Of a stretch of DNA of 64,000 bases, positions 35,477 through 43,670 are shown in pieces (within the stretch, counting starts at the first letter, position 1; each line of letters begins with the position of its first letter). Source of the stretch: Sporosarcina oncorhynchi (lineage in GTDB: Bacteria > Bacillota > Bacilli > Bacillales_A > Planococcaceae); the NCBI RefSeq assembly GCF_033304615.1, contig NZ_CP129118.1:2662001-2726000 (forward strand), read 5' to 3'. The notes under the pieces are model-generated. The model was not told where the DNA came from. It was given only the letters and a program-made list of their open reading frames with translations, and made no database searches. The translations under genes were made by a program, and so were the position numbers.

Positions 35477-35507
35477 ACTGATTTTAAAAAACTTTTTAAA
35501 ACCAGTT
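35476..35507. repeat. AT-rich palindrome next to the ECF promoter
   Basis: Arms 35476-35490 (AACTGATTTTAAAAA) and 35493-35507 are complementary with one mismatch. The palindrome abuts the -35 box on its upstream side, so it may act as an UP element, a binding site, or a terminator for upstream transcription. Confidence 0.5.
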
Positions 35508-35572
35508 CAGCTCAAGAACTATACCACTCCTAGCAATGTAAAACTCACATCTTGTGATCGGTTTGACCAACT

Positions 35573-35618
35573 AAAAAACCATCCTCTTTGAGTCTTCACT
35601 CAAAAAGGATGGGTTTTG
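35573..35618. terminator. Intrinsic terminator after DUF2200 gene
   Basis: A stem formed by the AAAACCATCCTCTTTGAG and CTCAAAAAGGATGGGTTTT arms (about 35575-35616) has T runs on both outer sides and lies 14 bases after the DUF2200 stop. Confidence 0.85.
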
Positions 35619-35631
35619 TGTAAAATGTATG

Positions 35632-35979
35632 TCAGCGTAGGATTTTCTCCATCTTTTTCCCCTTCGCCAATTCATCAATCAGTTTGTCCATATAGCGAAT
35701 TTCTTGCATAAGCGGTTCTTCGATATCCTCTACCCGTACACCACAGACGACGCCTTTGATTAGATTCCGTGAAGGATTCAGCTTTGGCGCTTCTGCAAAA
35801 AAGGTTTCAAAATCTGTTTCATTTTCCAGTACCGACTGTAACCTATTTCCTTCATATCCGGTGAGCCAGTTGATAATTTCATCAACTTCCTCTTTTGTCC
35901 GTCCTTTTCTTTCCGCTTTCGCGATATACAGAGGATATACGGTTGAAAAGGGCATTGTGAAAATCTTATGTGTTGGCAT
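35632..35979 (-). CDS. DUF2200 protein
   Basis: The 115-residue protein matches the DUF2200 pattern from end to end: [25 protein letters not shown] at the N-terminus as a run of separate motifs, [24 protein letters not shown] and a [20 protein letters not shown] segment. It is small, soluble and of unknown activity. The ATG follows GAGGAGG. It stands alone with its own terminator. Confidence 0.82.
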   Translation of the reverse strand: MPTHKIFTMPFSTVYPLYIAKAERKGRTKEEVDEIINWLTGYEGNRLQSVLENETDFETFFAEAPKLNPSRNLIKGVVCGVRVEDIEEPLMQEIRYMDKLIDELAKGKKMEKILR

Positions 35980-36117
35980 GACCTATCCTCCTCACACTCT
36001 AGTAGAAAGATTTCGCAAAGACTCATGAAGCTTTGGAGTATCCATCCCAAGTGACGTCACCACAAATTTTTATGCTTTGCTTAATAAACCTTCGTTTTCC
36101 AGCTAACGTGTTTCCGC

Positions 36118-36744
36118 TTACTCGTTCTCTCTCATTTCTACGGATGTCAATTCCGAAAACGTGAATTCCTCTCCATCTTCGTAAACGAAAATGGTTTTAA
36201 TCAAACCGACTTCAGGTGCGTAATAATGTATTGTTTTTCGACCTTTTACATCGTCCGTAATAATTGTTGTCACTTCAAGTACATTTTTATACGTACCCGC
36301 TGCAACCGGTATTTCCAAATCTTTTTGCGTTATGTAGCTGACAGAATCATCCCCGTCGTTCTTCTCCCACTCCGGCTTATTCGCGAGTTCCACTACAGCA
36401 GACTCTTCGTTTTTCGCCGCATTCGCAATATAAATCTGCTTAATCTCTTCGCTGCTCACTGCATATTCCTTAATCGACTCGTAGGCAATTCCGCCTCTTT
36501 CATGAATATACACCGTATCGGGTCCATCTGAATTCTCCGATCGGTTCACAACATCCGTGGCTTCCAGCGTTTTCCCGTCCGGATCATATTGTGCATACGT
36601 TCTAGCTGTACCAACTGGCGGGAAATAGATGGACACATCAATCGCTTCCGCATCTTTGGAATCAATCGCCTTTGGTCCGGACGTACACCCGCTAAGAAGT
36701 ACTGCCAATAATCCAATCAACATAAATAACTTTACATTTTTCAA
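36118..36744 (-). CDS. Hypothetical lipoprotein (208 aa)
   Basis: The start is the TTG at 36744 behind AAGGGGTG; the ATG upstream at 36831 is not supported. The signal peptide ends VLLSGC with Cys20 lipidated. The mature part (about 170 residues) is beta-rich: FPPVGTARTYAQYDPDGKTLE near the start in short strands, then KGRKTIHYYAPEVGLIKT and FTFSELTSVE at the end, a layout like outer-surface LolA/LppX-type or DUF-family lipoproteins. No function assigned. Confidence 0.7.
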   Translation of the reverse strand: MKNVKLFMLIGLLAVLLSGCTSGPKAIDSKDAEAIDVSIYFPPVGTARTYAQYDPDGKTLEATDVVNRSENSDGPDTVYIHERGGIAYESIKEYAVSSEEIKQIYIANAAKNEESAVVELANKPEWEKNDGDDSVSYITQKDLEIPVAAGTYKNVLEVTTIITDDVKGRKTIHYYAPEVGLIKTIFVYEDGEEFTFSELTSVEMRENE

Positions 36745-37146
36745 ATCCTTCACCCCTTTTACTTCCTTTATCTTATCATTTTTCCATGTGCTTGTGCAGT
36801 CAGTAGTTGGACAAGGATTGCGATTGTGCAAGTATATAGTCCGGCTTATACAAAAACGGAACGATTCTCCTCTAGTCGTGAGTGAATTATTGCAGATCAG
36901 CTATCGCTTCGTTTTGTGAATTGCCTCGATAGCTTCTTTATATAAAGCTGCTTTATGTCTGAAAATAACGCGAAAATGCCCGGTATCCTTAATCAGGTTA
37001 CCAGACATTTCGATTTTCGTACGCTGCTAATCAATGAACGGAAAGCTCCTGCCATACTTGACTTTCCATCGGCAGCTGACAACTCAACCGACTACTCAAC
37101 AACGGACGAAACCGGACAGCATTGCGTAACGCAGCATGCATCCGAC
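36745..37146. other. Intergenic stretch without a supported gene
   Basis: About 400 bases between the lipoprotein gene and cwlJ. Short frames on both strands lack ribosome sites and coding-like composition. No clear terminator or repeat was seen. Confidence 0.4.
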
Positions 37147-37587
37147 TTATCCGTTATACACACTGTCGCATGTATTAGGAAGCGGCTCATAAAAGCAGTG
37201 TTGTTTAAATTGACCCGTGAACGGTTGGTTATACCATGTCGGCGGACAAGGCCCGAACGGATTAAAATACCACAGTGCATATTTGGCCGGATGAACTCGC
37301 CAGTTTTCTAAGTTCTGCCTAGCTAATTTCTTTTCCACTTCACGCGCCCGCTGATAGAATAAATTCCCTTTTTGGACAGCCTCAAACGAATAGTTATTGC
37401 CTTGTACCTGAAAGATGACATCATTAATCGTTCTAACATCTCTAAAGTCCAAACAATTTGCGACTGCACGATTCACAATGACATTCCCCACATACAACAT
37501 CCCTTGCTTACCTTCACCCTCGGCTTCCGCCCGCATCATCCTTGCCATTACGTCAACATCTGAATCCCGATACTTCACTCTAGGCAT
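37147..37587 (-). CDS. cwlJ: Spore cortex-lytic hydrolase, CwlJ-like
   Basis: The 146-residue protein is a stand-alone hydrolase-2 (SleB/CwlJ) domain: MMRAEAEGEGKQGMLYVGNV with the catalytic glutamate, FEAVQKGNLFYQRARE, AKYALWYFNPFGPCP and WYNQPFTGQFKQHCFYEP. Length and motifs match CwlJ rather than the longer SleB. CwlJ resides in the spore coat and degrades cortex peptidoglycan during germination. The gene shows that the host sporulates. Upstream on the reverse strand, CATACTAT resembles a SigE -10, which fits mother-cell expression, but the -35 is unclear. The ATG follows a GGGGGTGGG stretch. Confidence 0.88.
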   Translation of the reverse strand: MPRVKYRDSDVDVMARMMRAEAEGEGKQGMLYVGNVIVNRAVANCLDFRDVRTINDVIFQVQGNNYSFEAVQKGNLFYQRAREVEKKLARQNLENWRVHPAKYALWYFNPFGPCPPTWYNQPFTGQFKQHCFYEPLPNTCDSVYNG

Positions 37588-37724
37588 TTTCCCACCCCCA
37601 ACTCTATAGTATGAGAAACTGGTGAATTAATGAACGTGACGAATGCCCAGACATGAATCAATTTATTTCCACTTGGCTCAGATAACGCTTGTACAAATTA
37701 GTATAAAACTACTAATCACTCTTT

Positions 37725-38393
37725 TTACTGAGCATAATCGCCTGTGTACTGGACAAGAGACACATCATTTACCCCTTCAATATCACTGATTGAATGAACG
37801 AAACCAGTATTATCATCTCTCAATCTAATTTCCACAGTCAATTCCGTAAACCCTTTGCGTACCGTCTTTGACTTAAGTTTCGTCTTCAGTTTCATGAGTT
37901 CCGTCCGTAACTCATTTACGGCTTGTTCTGTATGACGAATAATGAGCAAATATGATTGCTCCCTAATTTTTTGTCTCGAGAGAAAGAATACAACAAGTCC
38001 GATGACAAGCGATCCTCCTATTGCCAGTGGGTAAATTCTTGCTCCACATGCGATACCCGCAGCTAAAGACCAGAACATGTAAACAATATCTAACGGATCC
38101 TTCACTGCCGTCCTAAAACGAACGATACTGAGCGCACCAACCATACCTAATGATAAAATAATATTTGTACTAATCGTCATGATGACTAATGATGTAATCA
38201 TCGTCATCAGTACAAAAGAAATATTATAATTGTAGCTATACACGACACCGCGGAATGATTTCTTGTAAACCCAATAGATGAACATCCCAATTAAAAAAGC
38301 AAATAACAATCCAAAAATCATATCAACATATGATACAGTTCTGAACGCTTCAAGCTGTAAGACACTACTTTTGAAAAAATCCTGAAAGCCCAT
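37725..38393 (-). CDS. DUF4956 membrane protein, last gene of the Pel-type operon
   Basis: The 222-residue protein has four membrane helices (about residues 24-140) and a soluble C-terminal domain (about 150-222). The central GALSIVRFRTAVKDPLDIVYMFW segment, in parts, is the DUF4956 hallmark. Family members are often found next to VTC-type polyphosphate polymerases and CotH proteins, which is exactly the case here, and the activity is unknown. The start lies 21 bases after the VTC stop. It is probably an ion- or polyphosphate-related membrane partner of the VTC protein (inference). Confidence 0.82.
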   Translation of the reverse strand: MGFQDFFKSSVLQLEAFRTVSYVDMIFGLLFAFLIGMFIYWVYKKSFRGVVYSYNYNISFVLMTMITSLVIMTISTNIILSLGMVGALSIVRFRTAVKDPLDIVYMFWSLAAGIACGARIYPLAIGGSLVIGLVVFFLSRQKIREQSYLLIIRHTEQAVNELRTELMKLKTKLKSKTVRKGFTELTVEIRLRDDNTGFVHSISDIEGVNDVSLVQYTGDYAQ

Positions 38394-38414
38394 CTCTTCT
38401 GCTCCATTCTTGCC

Positions 38415-39125
38415 TCATTCTTTATAATGCTGCAATGTTTTTTCCCTGCAAAGTACATATTTTGAAATCGAAGACCGGATATGATTCATCGGCTGTATAA
38501 TTTGGCGAAGATGATCTGGAAGAAAAGAATCGAACTTCACTTCCATAATCGTCAATTCGGTCGGTAGTACTTCCTCGAGCACAAGACTCTGATCAAACAT
38601 ATCATACGTGTTGATGCCGGCAGAAAGTTTCTTATCAAATGTAATACGGACATTTCCCCACTCATATACATAAGCTTCACGCCAATAATCCACAATGACA
38701 CTTGGCCTAAATTGATAGGTTTTAAGTGCTGCATAAAACTCATGCAGCAATCGCTCTTCCCGCTTCAATAGAAAGGAATACTCGCCTGCCAGTACATTTT
38801 TATACTCCTCGTACGTAAGCGCTGCGGATTCTTTACAAACATATTCCCCAAACTTACTTTTTCTTTCTAAATTAATCGTTTCGTTACTATCGTTATACAT
38901 TCGAATTCGATACTTTTCTCTCCTAAAAACACCATCATTCTTAGTAATCAATGCACTACGTAGCGGATCATCAAAATAGAGACTTCGGATATTGTAGCCT
39001 TCATCATCAATAGAATGCTTATCTAATTCAAGAGCATTGGATAACGTGTTCTTCAACGATAAGTAATCATGTAAATGCAAATAATATTTTTGTTCTGTCC
39101 GTAAACTACGGCCACGTAACAACAA
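38415..39125 (-). CDS. VTC-domain polyphosphate polymerase-like protein
   Basis: The 236-residue protein is a VTC catalytic domain: RTEQKYYLH (first basic strand), IRSLYFDD, REKYRIRMY, NLERKSK and IMEVKFDSFLP supply the basic and acidic residues that line the catalytic tunnel in VTC4. Such proteins make polyphosphate from ATP in yeast, and bacterial ones are less well studied. The start is set at the TTG at 39125, two bases after the PelG-CotH stop and behind GGTGGAG. Another TTG follows at once at 39122. No membrane segment is present, so it probably works with the DUF4956 protein. Confidence 0.82.
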   Translation of the reverse strand: MLLRGRSLRTEQKYYLHLHDYLSLKNTLSNALELDKHSIDDEGYNIRSLYFDDPLRSALITKNDGVFRREKYRIRMYNDSNETINLERKSKFGEYVCKESAALTYEEYKNVLAGEYSFLLKREERLLHEFYAALKTYQFRPSVIVDYWREAYVYEWGNVRITFDKKLSAGINTYDMFDQSLVLEEVLPTELTIMEVKFDSFLPDHLRQIIQPMNHIRSSISKYVLCREKTLQHYKE

Positions 39126-39126
39126 T

Positions 39127-42100
39127 TTACTCCACCTCGAACTCTCTGACGCCGTCATGGAGGACTTCATCATCATCGATAGTCAGGTCAAATGCATCTT
39201 GGCGATTTCCATGTTCATCTCGAACACCTGACTTCCAGTAATATGTCCCTGGCGGCAATTTTTCTATTTCAATTGAATTCAATGAAATATCCTTCTTCTC
39301 AAAAACAATATCAGTGAACTCCAAATTCCTTGAAACGGCAATGTCATAAAACAATTCATCATCCTGCAAATCAAATGACAAGCCCCACGCAAACTTCAAC
39401 TTATCCCCTACGTCTTCAACATCATGCATATAATAAGGTTTCGGTTTTTCAAGGTCCTCGTAATACCTTCTAAGACTTGCCTCTGGTGTTTGTAATATGA
39501 TTTGTAATTCCTCATCGTAATCCCCTGCATGTGATGGCAAGAAATTCGTATCAGGATAACGATAGAGAAACGGTTCGACAATATCCCGATAGCGCTCTAA
39601 TTGCACTGCAATCGTTTGCTCATTTATATAATTTTTATGCAACTCTTCAATTTTCGCGGTTAACTTGTCCACGTTCCCTTGCTTTCTGAAATAGCGGTTT
39701 GCTAACTTCGAAACCCAATAGTTACTAATCCCTGTTTGAAACGTTTGCATCGTTTTTGCTTTTCTTTGAAGCTCCCATCCTCCATCATAATCCCATGGCA
39801 ATATGTACCATTTATTATTGTTTATTGGTGAATAGAGGAAAAAGTTGTTTGCTTCCGTATCCATATTATCCATTAGGATATTAATGGCCGTCCAAGTTAA
39901 AAAGTTCTCCTCATCGAAATGAAGACTCATTACATCTTCGATTGGCATGCTTAAATTGTTCACATCATCCAACATTTTGATCAATTTTCCATGCTCTTTT
40001 CTACCTTTCACTTCTAAAATAGTTTCAAATTTTTCCAAGTCAAAGTCTGGATCAGTTTCTTCTTTGATAAAATCTTCATATCTATCAAACTCGAAAAAGT
40101 TTACTTTATACAAATACCCATTCGGGTCAAGCATATGTGATTTCAAAAACTTCTTATTTGGCTGTTCAACGTGGGTAAACAAGCCATAATCTTCATAGGG
40201 CGCCTCTTTCGCTCCTGTTGATAAATCCTTCACATAAAGATGAATAAACTGCGTTCTTAAACTAGTGATATTAGGAATTGTCTCCATTAAGTCAAAGCTC
40301 AACTTATTACGGACGCGGGAGAATTCACTAATATGCTTGTTTAAATTGACTGTTTGCTGGCCCATATACAATCCCGCTTCGTCATTAAGCTTAATCCGAA
40401 ACGATTTCTGTGGCTGGTTCCATGCTGAACGTCCCCGTAGTTGTATGGTTGCATTTTCTACTGTCGTTCCATAGCCAAACATACCTGAACGCGGTGCATC
40501 TTCATCACTAAATCCTTCTTGCATAATAATTGGTAGTTTTTCACCAAAGGTTTTTTCCGTCTTTCGATTCAACCCATACCAATCAAGAGATTCGTCTTTA
40601 TTCTTCTTTTTAGGCAAAACCGTAATGTATAACGTTTTTAGAGATGAATCATCATCCCGCTCATAAAGTCTTTCATCTTCGGTAAGTTGTGTATTGATAT
40701 TGTTCGGCATAGAAGCACGGTTGACAATTTCTTCAACTTGGACATCCTCTTCCTCATTGCTTTCAATGGAACTACCAAACGTACAAGCTGACAGCAACAT
40801 CGTGGAAACTACTAATACAAATGCAGTGGATGCAGCTTTACCGAACTGCCTATGCTTTTTCCGTGCCGTCTGCAAAGTAATCGGCTGCGAACAAAATGTA
40901 TAGTAGTCGATATTGCGAAGAACATAGAGCAGTCTTGCAAAAACGAGCCCGACGGCAATCGCAGATGCGATAAACATACCTAGGCCATCAAATCCTACAT
41001 TCATCATCCAGTAGCTGAATAAAATATTAAAAATAGCAAACATAGCGCTAATGCCAAGCACTCCTTTACGATCATCAAAGTACATTAGAATGTGTGTCAA
41101 TACGAAAAAAATGATAAACAAGAAATAAGCCAATGACAAAATGATAAACAAGTCCAATTGCGCCATTGTAAATCCGATTTTTGGTAAGAACTTGATACCA
41201 AGAGCAATCGATAAAATCGTGAATAACAACTGCACTTCTACTAGAAAACTAACTTGCTTCATTAACGTTTTCTGCATTTGTTGCTTAGCCACTTTAATAT
41301 CTTGTATCGTTCCACCATTTACGATATTTAAATAATAGAGACGGAATTTCTCATAAAATGCTGTTTCTACAGAAACGACAAATGTAACAAATGTCGGCAA
41401 CACAGTTAAAAATGCATAGAATACAGGCAAGTCATAAAAAGGCATGATTAGAAATTGATCTGCAATCGATCTGCCGCCTGGGCTTAACCAATAGACGAAG
41501 TTATGCAAGTAAATACCGGAGTACACAAAGCAACCCGCAAAAAATAAAGAAGCATACTTCTTCATATAACCAAGGTACTCAAAATAATAGCCTTGCTCCG
41601 CCCTCGGAAAACGCTGTTCGAAATGGAGATTTGATAGAATAACAATTAGTAAAAACCCGATATCTAAACTGATTAAAGGAGTGACCGTAGAATCCAAGGT
41701 CGTCAAGCGAGATAGAACCCATCCACTACATACTGCTGCAACTGAGCCAATTGCAAAACCTCTTACAATTCGCACGTAATCTTTCAATGCCGATAAGAAG
41801 ACACCTTGAATCCATACGATGATTAGCAGCAAAAAGAAGAAATAGGCTGAAGCCTTATACATCCACCCAGCTGATACAGCACTCAAAAATAGTGCTCCTA
41901 CAACAGCGGCAATCGGTAGCATGACAATGAGTGCTCCGTAATAAGCTGACATTAAACGACTGTACTTCTTTTCATAGAGCATATCGGCTGTATAGCGTGT
42001 TAGCACCATTGAAATGCCACTTGTAAATACAATAGAAAAAATGAAGCAATAGGAAACGGTCGCAATATACAGTTCCCAATTCGCATAGCCCATTTGCTTC

Positions 42101-42252
42101 GTTGCTGTAATCCGTTGCAAGGCAACAATGAGCCCCATACTTAAAATCATCGGTCCAATAGTCGTAAGCGATGAATAGGCATAGGCTTTCAGTTGATTCA
42201 CCATTCCTTGCTCACGAAACATTTTTCTCAGCTCAAATCCTATGCCCGCCAT
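39127..42252 (-). CDS. pelG: PelG-type transporter fused to a CotH kinase domain
   Basis: This 1041-residue protein (ATG at 42252, GGGAGG upstream; another ATG at 42255) has two unrelated parts. Residues 1-470 are a PelG exporter of the polysaccharide-transporter superfamily, beginning MAGIGFELRKMF and with about 12 membrane helices. Around residues 470-490 lies a helix ending MLLSAC, a perfect lipobox (Cys490), followed by an acidic linker. Residues about 540-950 are a CotH-type protein kinase with DNMDTEANNFFLY (from Asp795) and LPWDYDGG (Asp821, Asp823), the expected catalytic and metal residues. A short beta domain ends the protein. The extra helix would place CotH outside the cell. It overlaps pelF by 20 bases. 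Confidence 0.85.
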   Translation of the reverse strand: MAGIGFELRKMFREQGMVNQLKAYAYSSLTTIGPMILSMGLIVALQRITATKQMGYANWELYIATVSYCFIFSIVFTSGISMVLTRYTADMLYEKKYSRLMSAYYGALIVMLPIAAVVGALFLSAVSAGWMYKASAYFFFLLLIIVWIQGVFLSALKDYVRIVRGFAIGSVAAVCSGWVLSRLTTLDSTVTPLISLDIGFLLIVILSNLHFEQRFPRAEQGYYFEYLGYMKKYASLFFAGCFVYSGIYLHNFVYWLSPGGRSIADQFLIMPFYDLPVFYAFLTVLPTFVTFVVSVETAFYEKFRLYYLNIVNGGTIQDIKVAKQQMQKTLMKQVSFLVEVQLLFTILSIALGIKFLPKIGFTMAQLDLFIILSLAYFLFIIFFVLTHILMYFDDRKGVLGISAMFAIFNILFSYWMMNVGFDGLGMFIASAIAVGLVFARLLYVLRNIDYYTFCSQPITLQTARKKHRQFGKAASTAFVLVVSTMLLSACTFGSSIESNEEEDVQVEEIVNRASMPNNINTQLTEDERLYERDDDSSLKTLYITVLPKKKNKDESLDWYGLNRKTEKTFGEKLPIIMQEGFSDEDAPRSGMFGYGTTVENATIQLRGRSAWNQPQKSFRIKLNDEAGLYMGQQTVNLNKHISEFSRVRNKLSFDLMETIPNITSLRTQFIHLYVKDLSTGAKEAPYEDYGLFTHVEQPNKKFLKSHMLDPNGYLYKVNFFEFDRYEDFIKEETDPDFDLEKFETILEVKGRKEHGKLIKMLDDVNNLSMPIEDVMSLHFDEENFLTWTAINILMDNMDTEANNFFLYSPINNNKWYILPWDYDGGWELQRKAKTMQTFQTGISNYWVSKLANRYFRKQGNVDKLTAKIEELHKNYINEQTIAVQLERYRDIVEPFLYRYPDTNFLPSHAGDYDEELQIILQTPEASLRRYYEDLEKPKPYYMHDVEDVGDKLKFAWGLSFDLQDDELFYDIAVSRNLEFTDIVFEKKDISLNSIEIEKLPPGTYYWKSGVRDEHGNRQDAFDLTIDDDEVLHDGVREFEVE

Positions 42253-43666
42253 CATGTCCACCTCCCATTGATTCATACAACCTACGATAATTTTTGATAA
42301 CATCATCTTGACGGTAATACCGTTCAACGCGCTTGTACGCATTTCGTGCCATTTCTAGACGTAACGCTTCGTCTTTATACAATTTAATGGCTGCATTTGC
42401 CATTTGCTCATAGTGCATAACCGGCACGACAATGCCAGAAGGACCTATACCATCGTCTATTCCTTCGAGTAACTCTCTGCAACTACCAACGTCTGTTGCA
42501 ACAAAGGGTTTTCCAGCAGCCATGCCTTCTAATATGGCTAATGGCTGACCTTCGCTAATGCTAGATAACACTAATAAATCCATCTTTCCAATGTATTCTC
42601 TGATGGGTACTAACCCTGTAAAGAAGACATCCTTTAATTCCAACACTTCGACCAGTTGCAAACACTCTTCGTAATAGTCCTCATTTTCTTCATAAGGCCC
42701 CAAAATATAAAAGACAGCGTTTGGCAATTTCTGTTTGATGAGTGCAAAACTTTGTAGCATCGTTTTAATATCTTTAATCGGAACGACGCGCACGATGGCT
42801 CCAATATAAAATTCATTTTCCGGCTTAGTAGAAGGCAATCGTTTGTAATCGACGACAGAAACACCGTTCGGAATGATTTCGATTTTTTCTTCCGCACATC
42901 CTAATTCAACTTCCACTTCTTTATTCCGCCCGAATAACGTCGTCACCCAATCCGAATGATTATAGGCACTTGAAGATAATCGATAGAAATATTGAATCCA
43001 CAAATCTTTAAAATATCCTTTTACCCAATCCGCCTTAATAATCTCTTCTTCCCTCTCACGCGAATAAATTCCGTGCTCTGTTAGTAAAAATGGCTTTCCA
43101 TGTACTTCATTGGCAACCGTTCCAATAATCCCAGCATAACCTGTTGAAACACCATGGTAGAGATCTGCTTTTGGAATATCATCCCGTATGATGATAAGCA
43201 ATGGTAAGATCATCGAGCGAACTGTCCAGAACATTTCTGTGAAAGGTACTAACGGATAGTGTTCTTCACATAATTCATGCAAGATGTCATAGAAATCCCG
43301 GCTAGTTAAAAAATCCGAAACATTGCTAAATCGTGGACTGCGCACCATTCTAATAAACGCTGGCCAATCCATCTCCCCTTCGCTCCCAAGCAAAGATTTC
43401 ACATTACGTTTTTCACCAATGGTCATTTTGAAGCTTTTCCCCCACTTGACCTTTTCTTCTAAATAAGAGTCTAAGAACGATTCTTTTACCTCAACGAGAT
43501 TGTCTGGCAACTCGTACTTGAACTGCCCTCTTTGCTTCTTCTCTGGAGAAATAGCATAAATTATAAACTCATGCTCTGGCATTTGAGTGATTACACTTTG
43601 GATCCAACTCGACACTCCACCTGTTACATAAGGATAGGATCCTTCCGCGATTATACAAATCCTCAT
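42233..43666 (-). CDS. pelF: PelF family GT4 glycosyltransferase
   Basis: The 477-residue cytosolic glycosyltransferase has the PelF start MRICIIAEGSYPYVTGGVSSW, an acceptor domain with LTEHGIYSREREEEI, and a C-terminal nucleotide-sugar domain with IIPNGVSV, GAIVRVVPIKDIKT and SSISEGQPLAILEGMA (catalytic E-x7-E type). In Pseudomonas, PelF polymerises the GalNAc/GlcNAc-rich Pel chain at the inner membrane. The ATG at 43666 follows GGGGGGTGA four bases after the DUF2194 stop; a GTG one codon earlier is possible. It is the most clearly recognisable marker of the operon. Confidence 0.93.
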   Translation of the reverse strand: MRICIIAEGSYPYVTGGVSSWIQSVITQMPEHEFIIYAISPEKKQRGQFKYELPDNLVEVKESFLDSYLEEKVKWGKSFKMTIGEKRNVKSLLGSEGEMDWPAFIRMVRSPRFSNVSDFLTSRDFYDILHELCEEHYPLVPFTEMFWTVRSMILPLLIIIRDDIPKADLYHGVSTGYAGIIGTVANEVHGKPFLLTEHGIYSREREEEIIKADWVKGYFKDLWIQYFYRLSSSAYNHSDWVTTLFGRNKEVEVELGCAEEKIEIIPNGVSVVDYKRLPSTKPENEFYIGAIVRVVPIKDIKTMLQSFALIKQKLPNAVFYILGPYEENEDYYEECLQLVEVLELKDVFFTGLVPIREYIGKMDLLVLSSISEGQPLAILEGMAAGKPFVATDVGSCRELLEGIDDGIGPSGIVVPVMHYEQMANAAIKLYKDEALRLEMARNAYKRVERYYRQDDVIKNYRRLYESMGGGHDGGHRI

Positions 43667-43670
43667 CACT

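Noticed and set aside
36955-37311. 118-codon plus-strand frame overlapping the end of cwlJ
   Set aside because: It runs antisense over the conserved cwlJ frame and has no ribosome site.
39127-42252. Possibility that PelG and CotH are two genes joined by an error
   Set aside because: The frame is continuous, no internal stop, ribosome site or start lies near the junction, and codon use is even across it. Raw reads would still be the final check.
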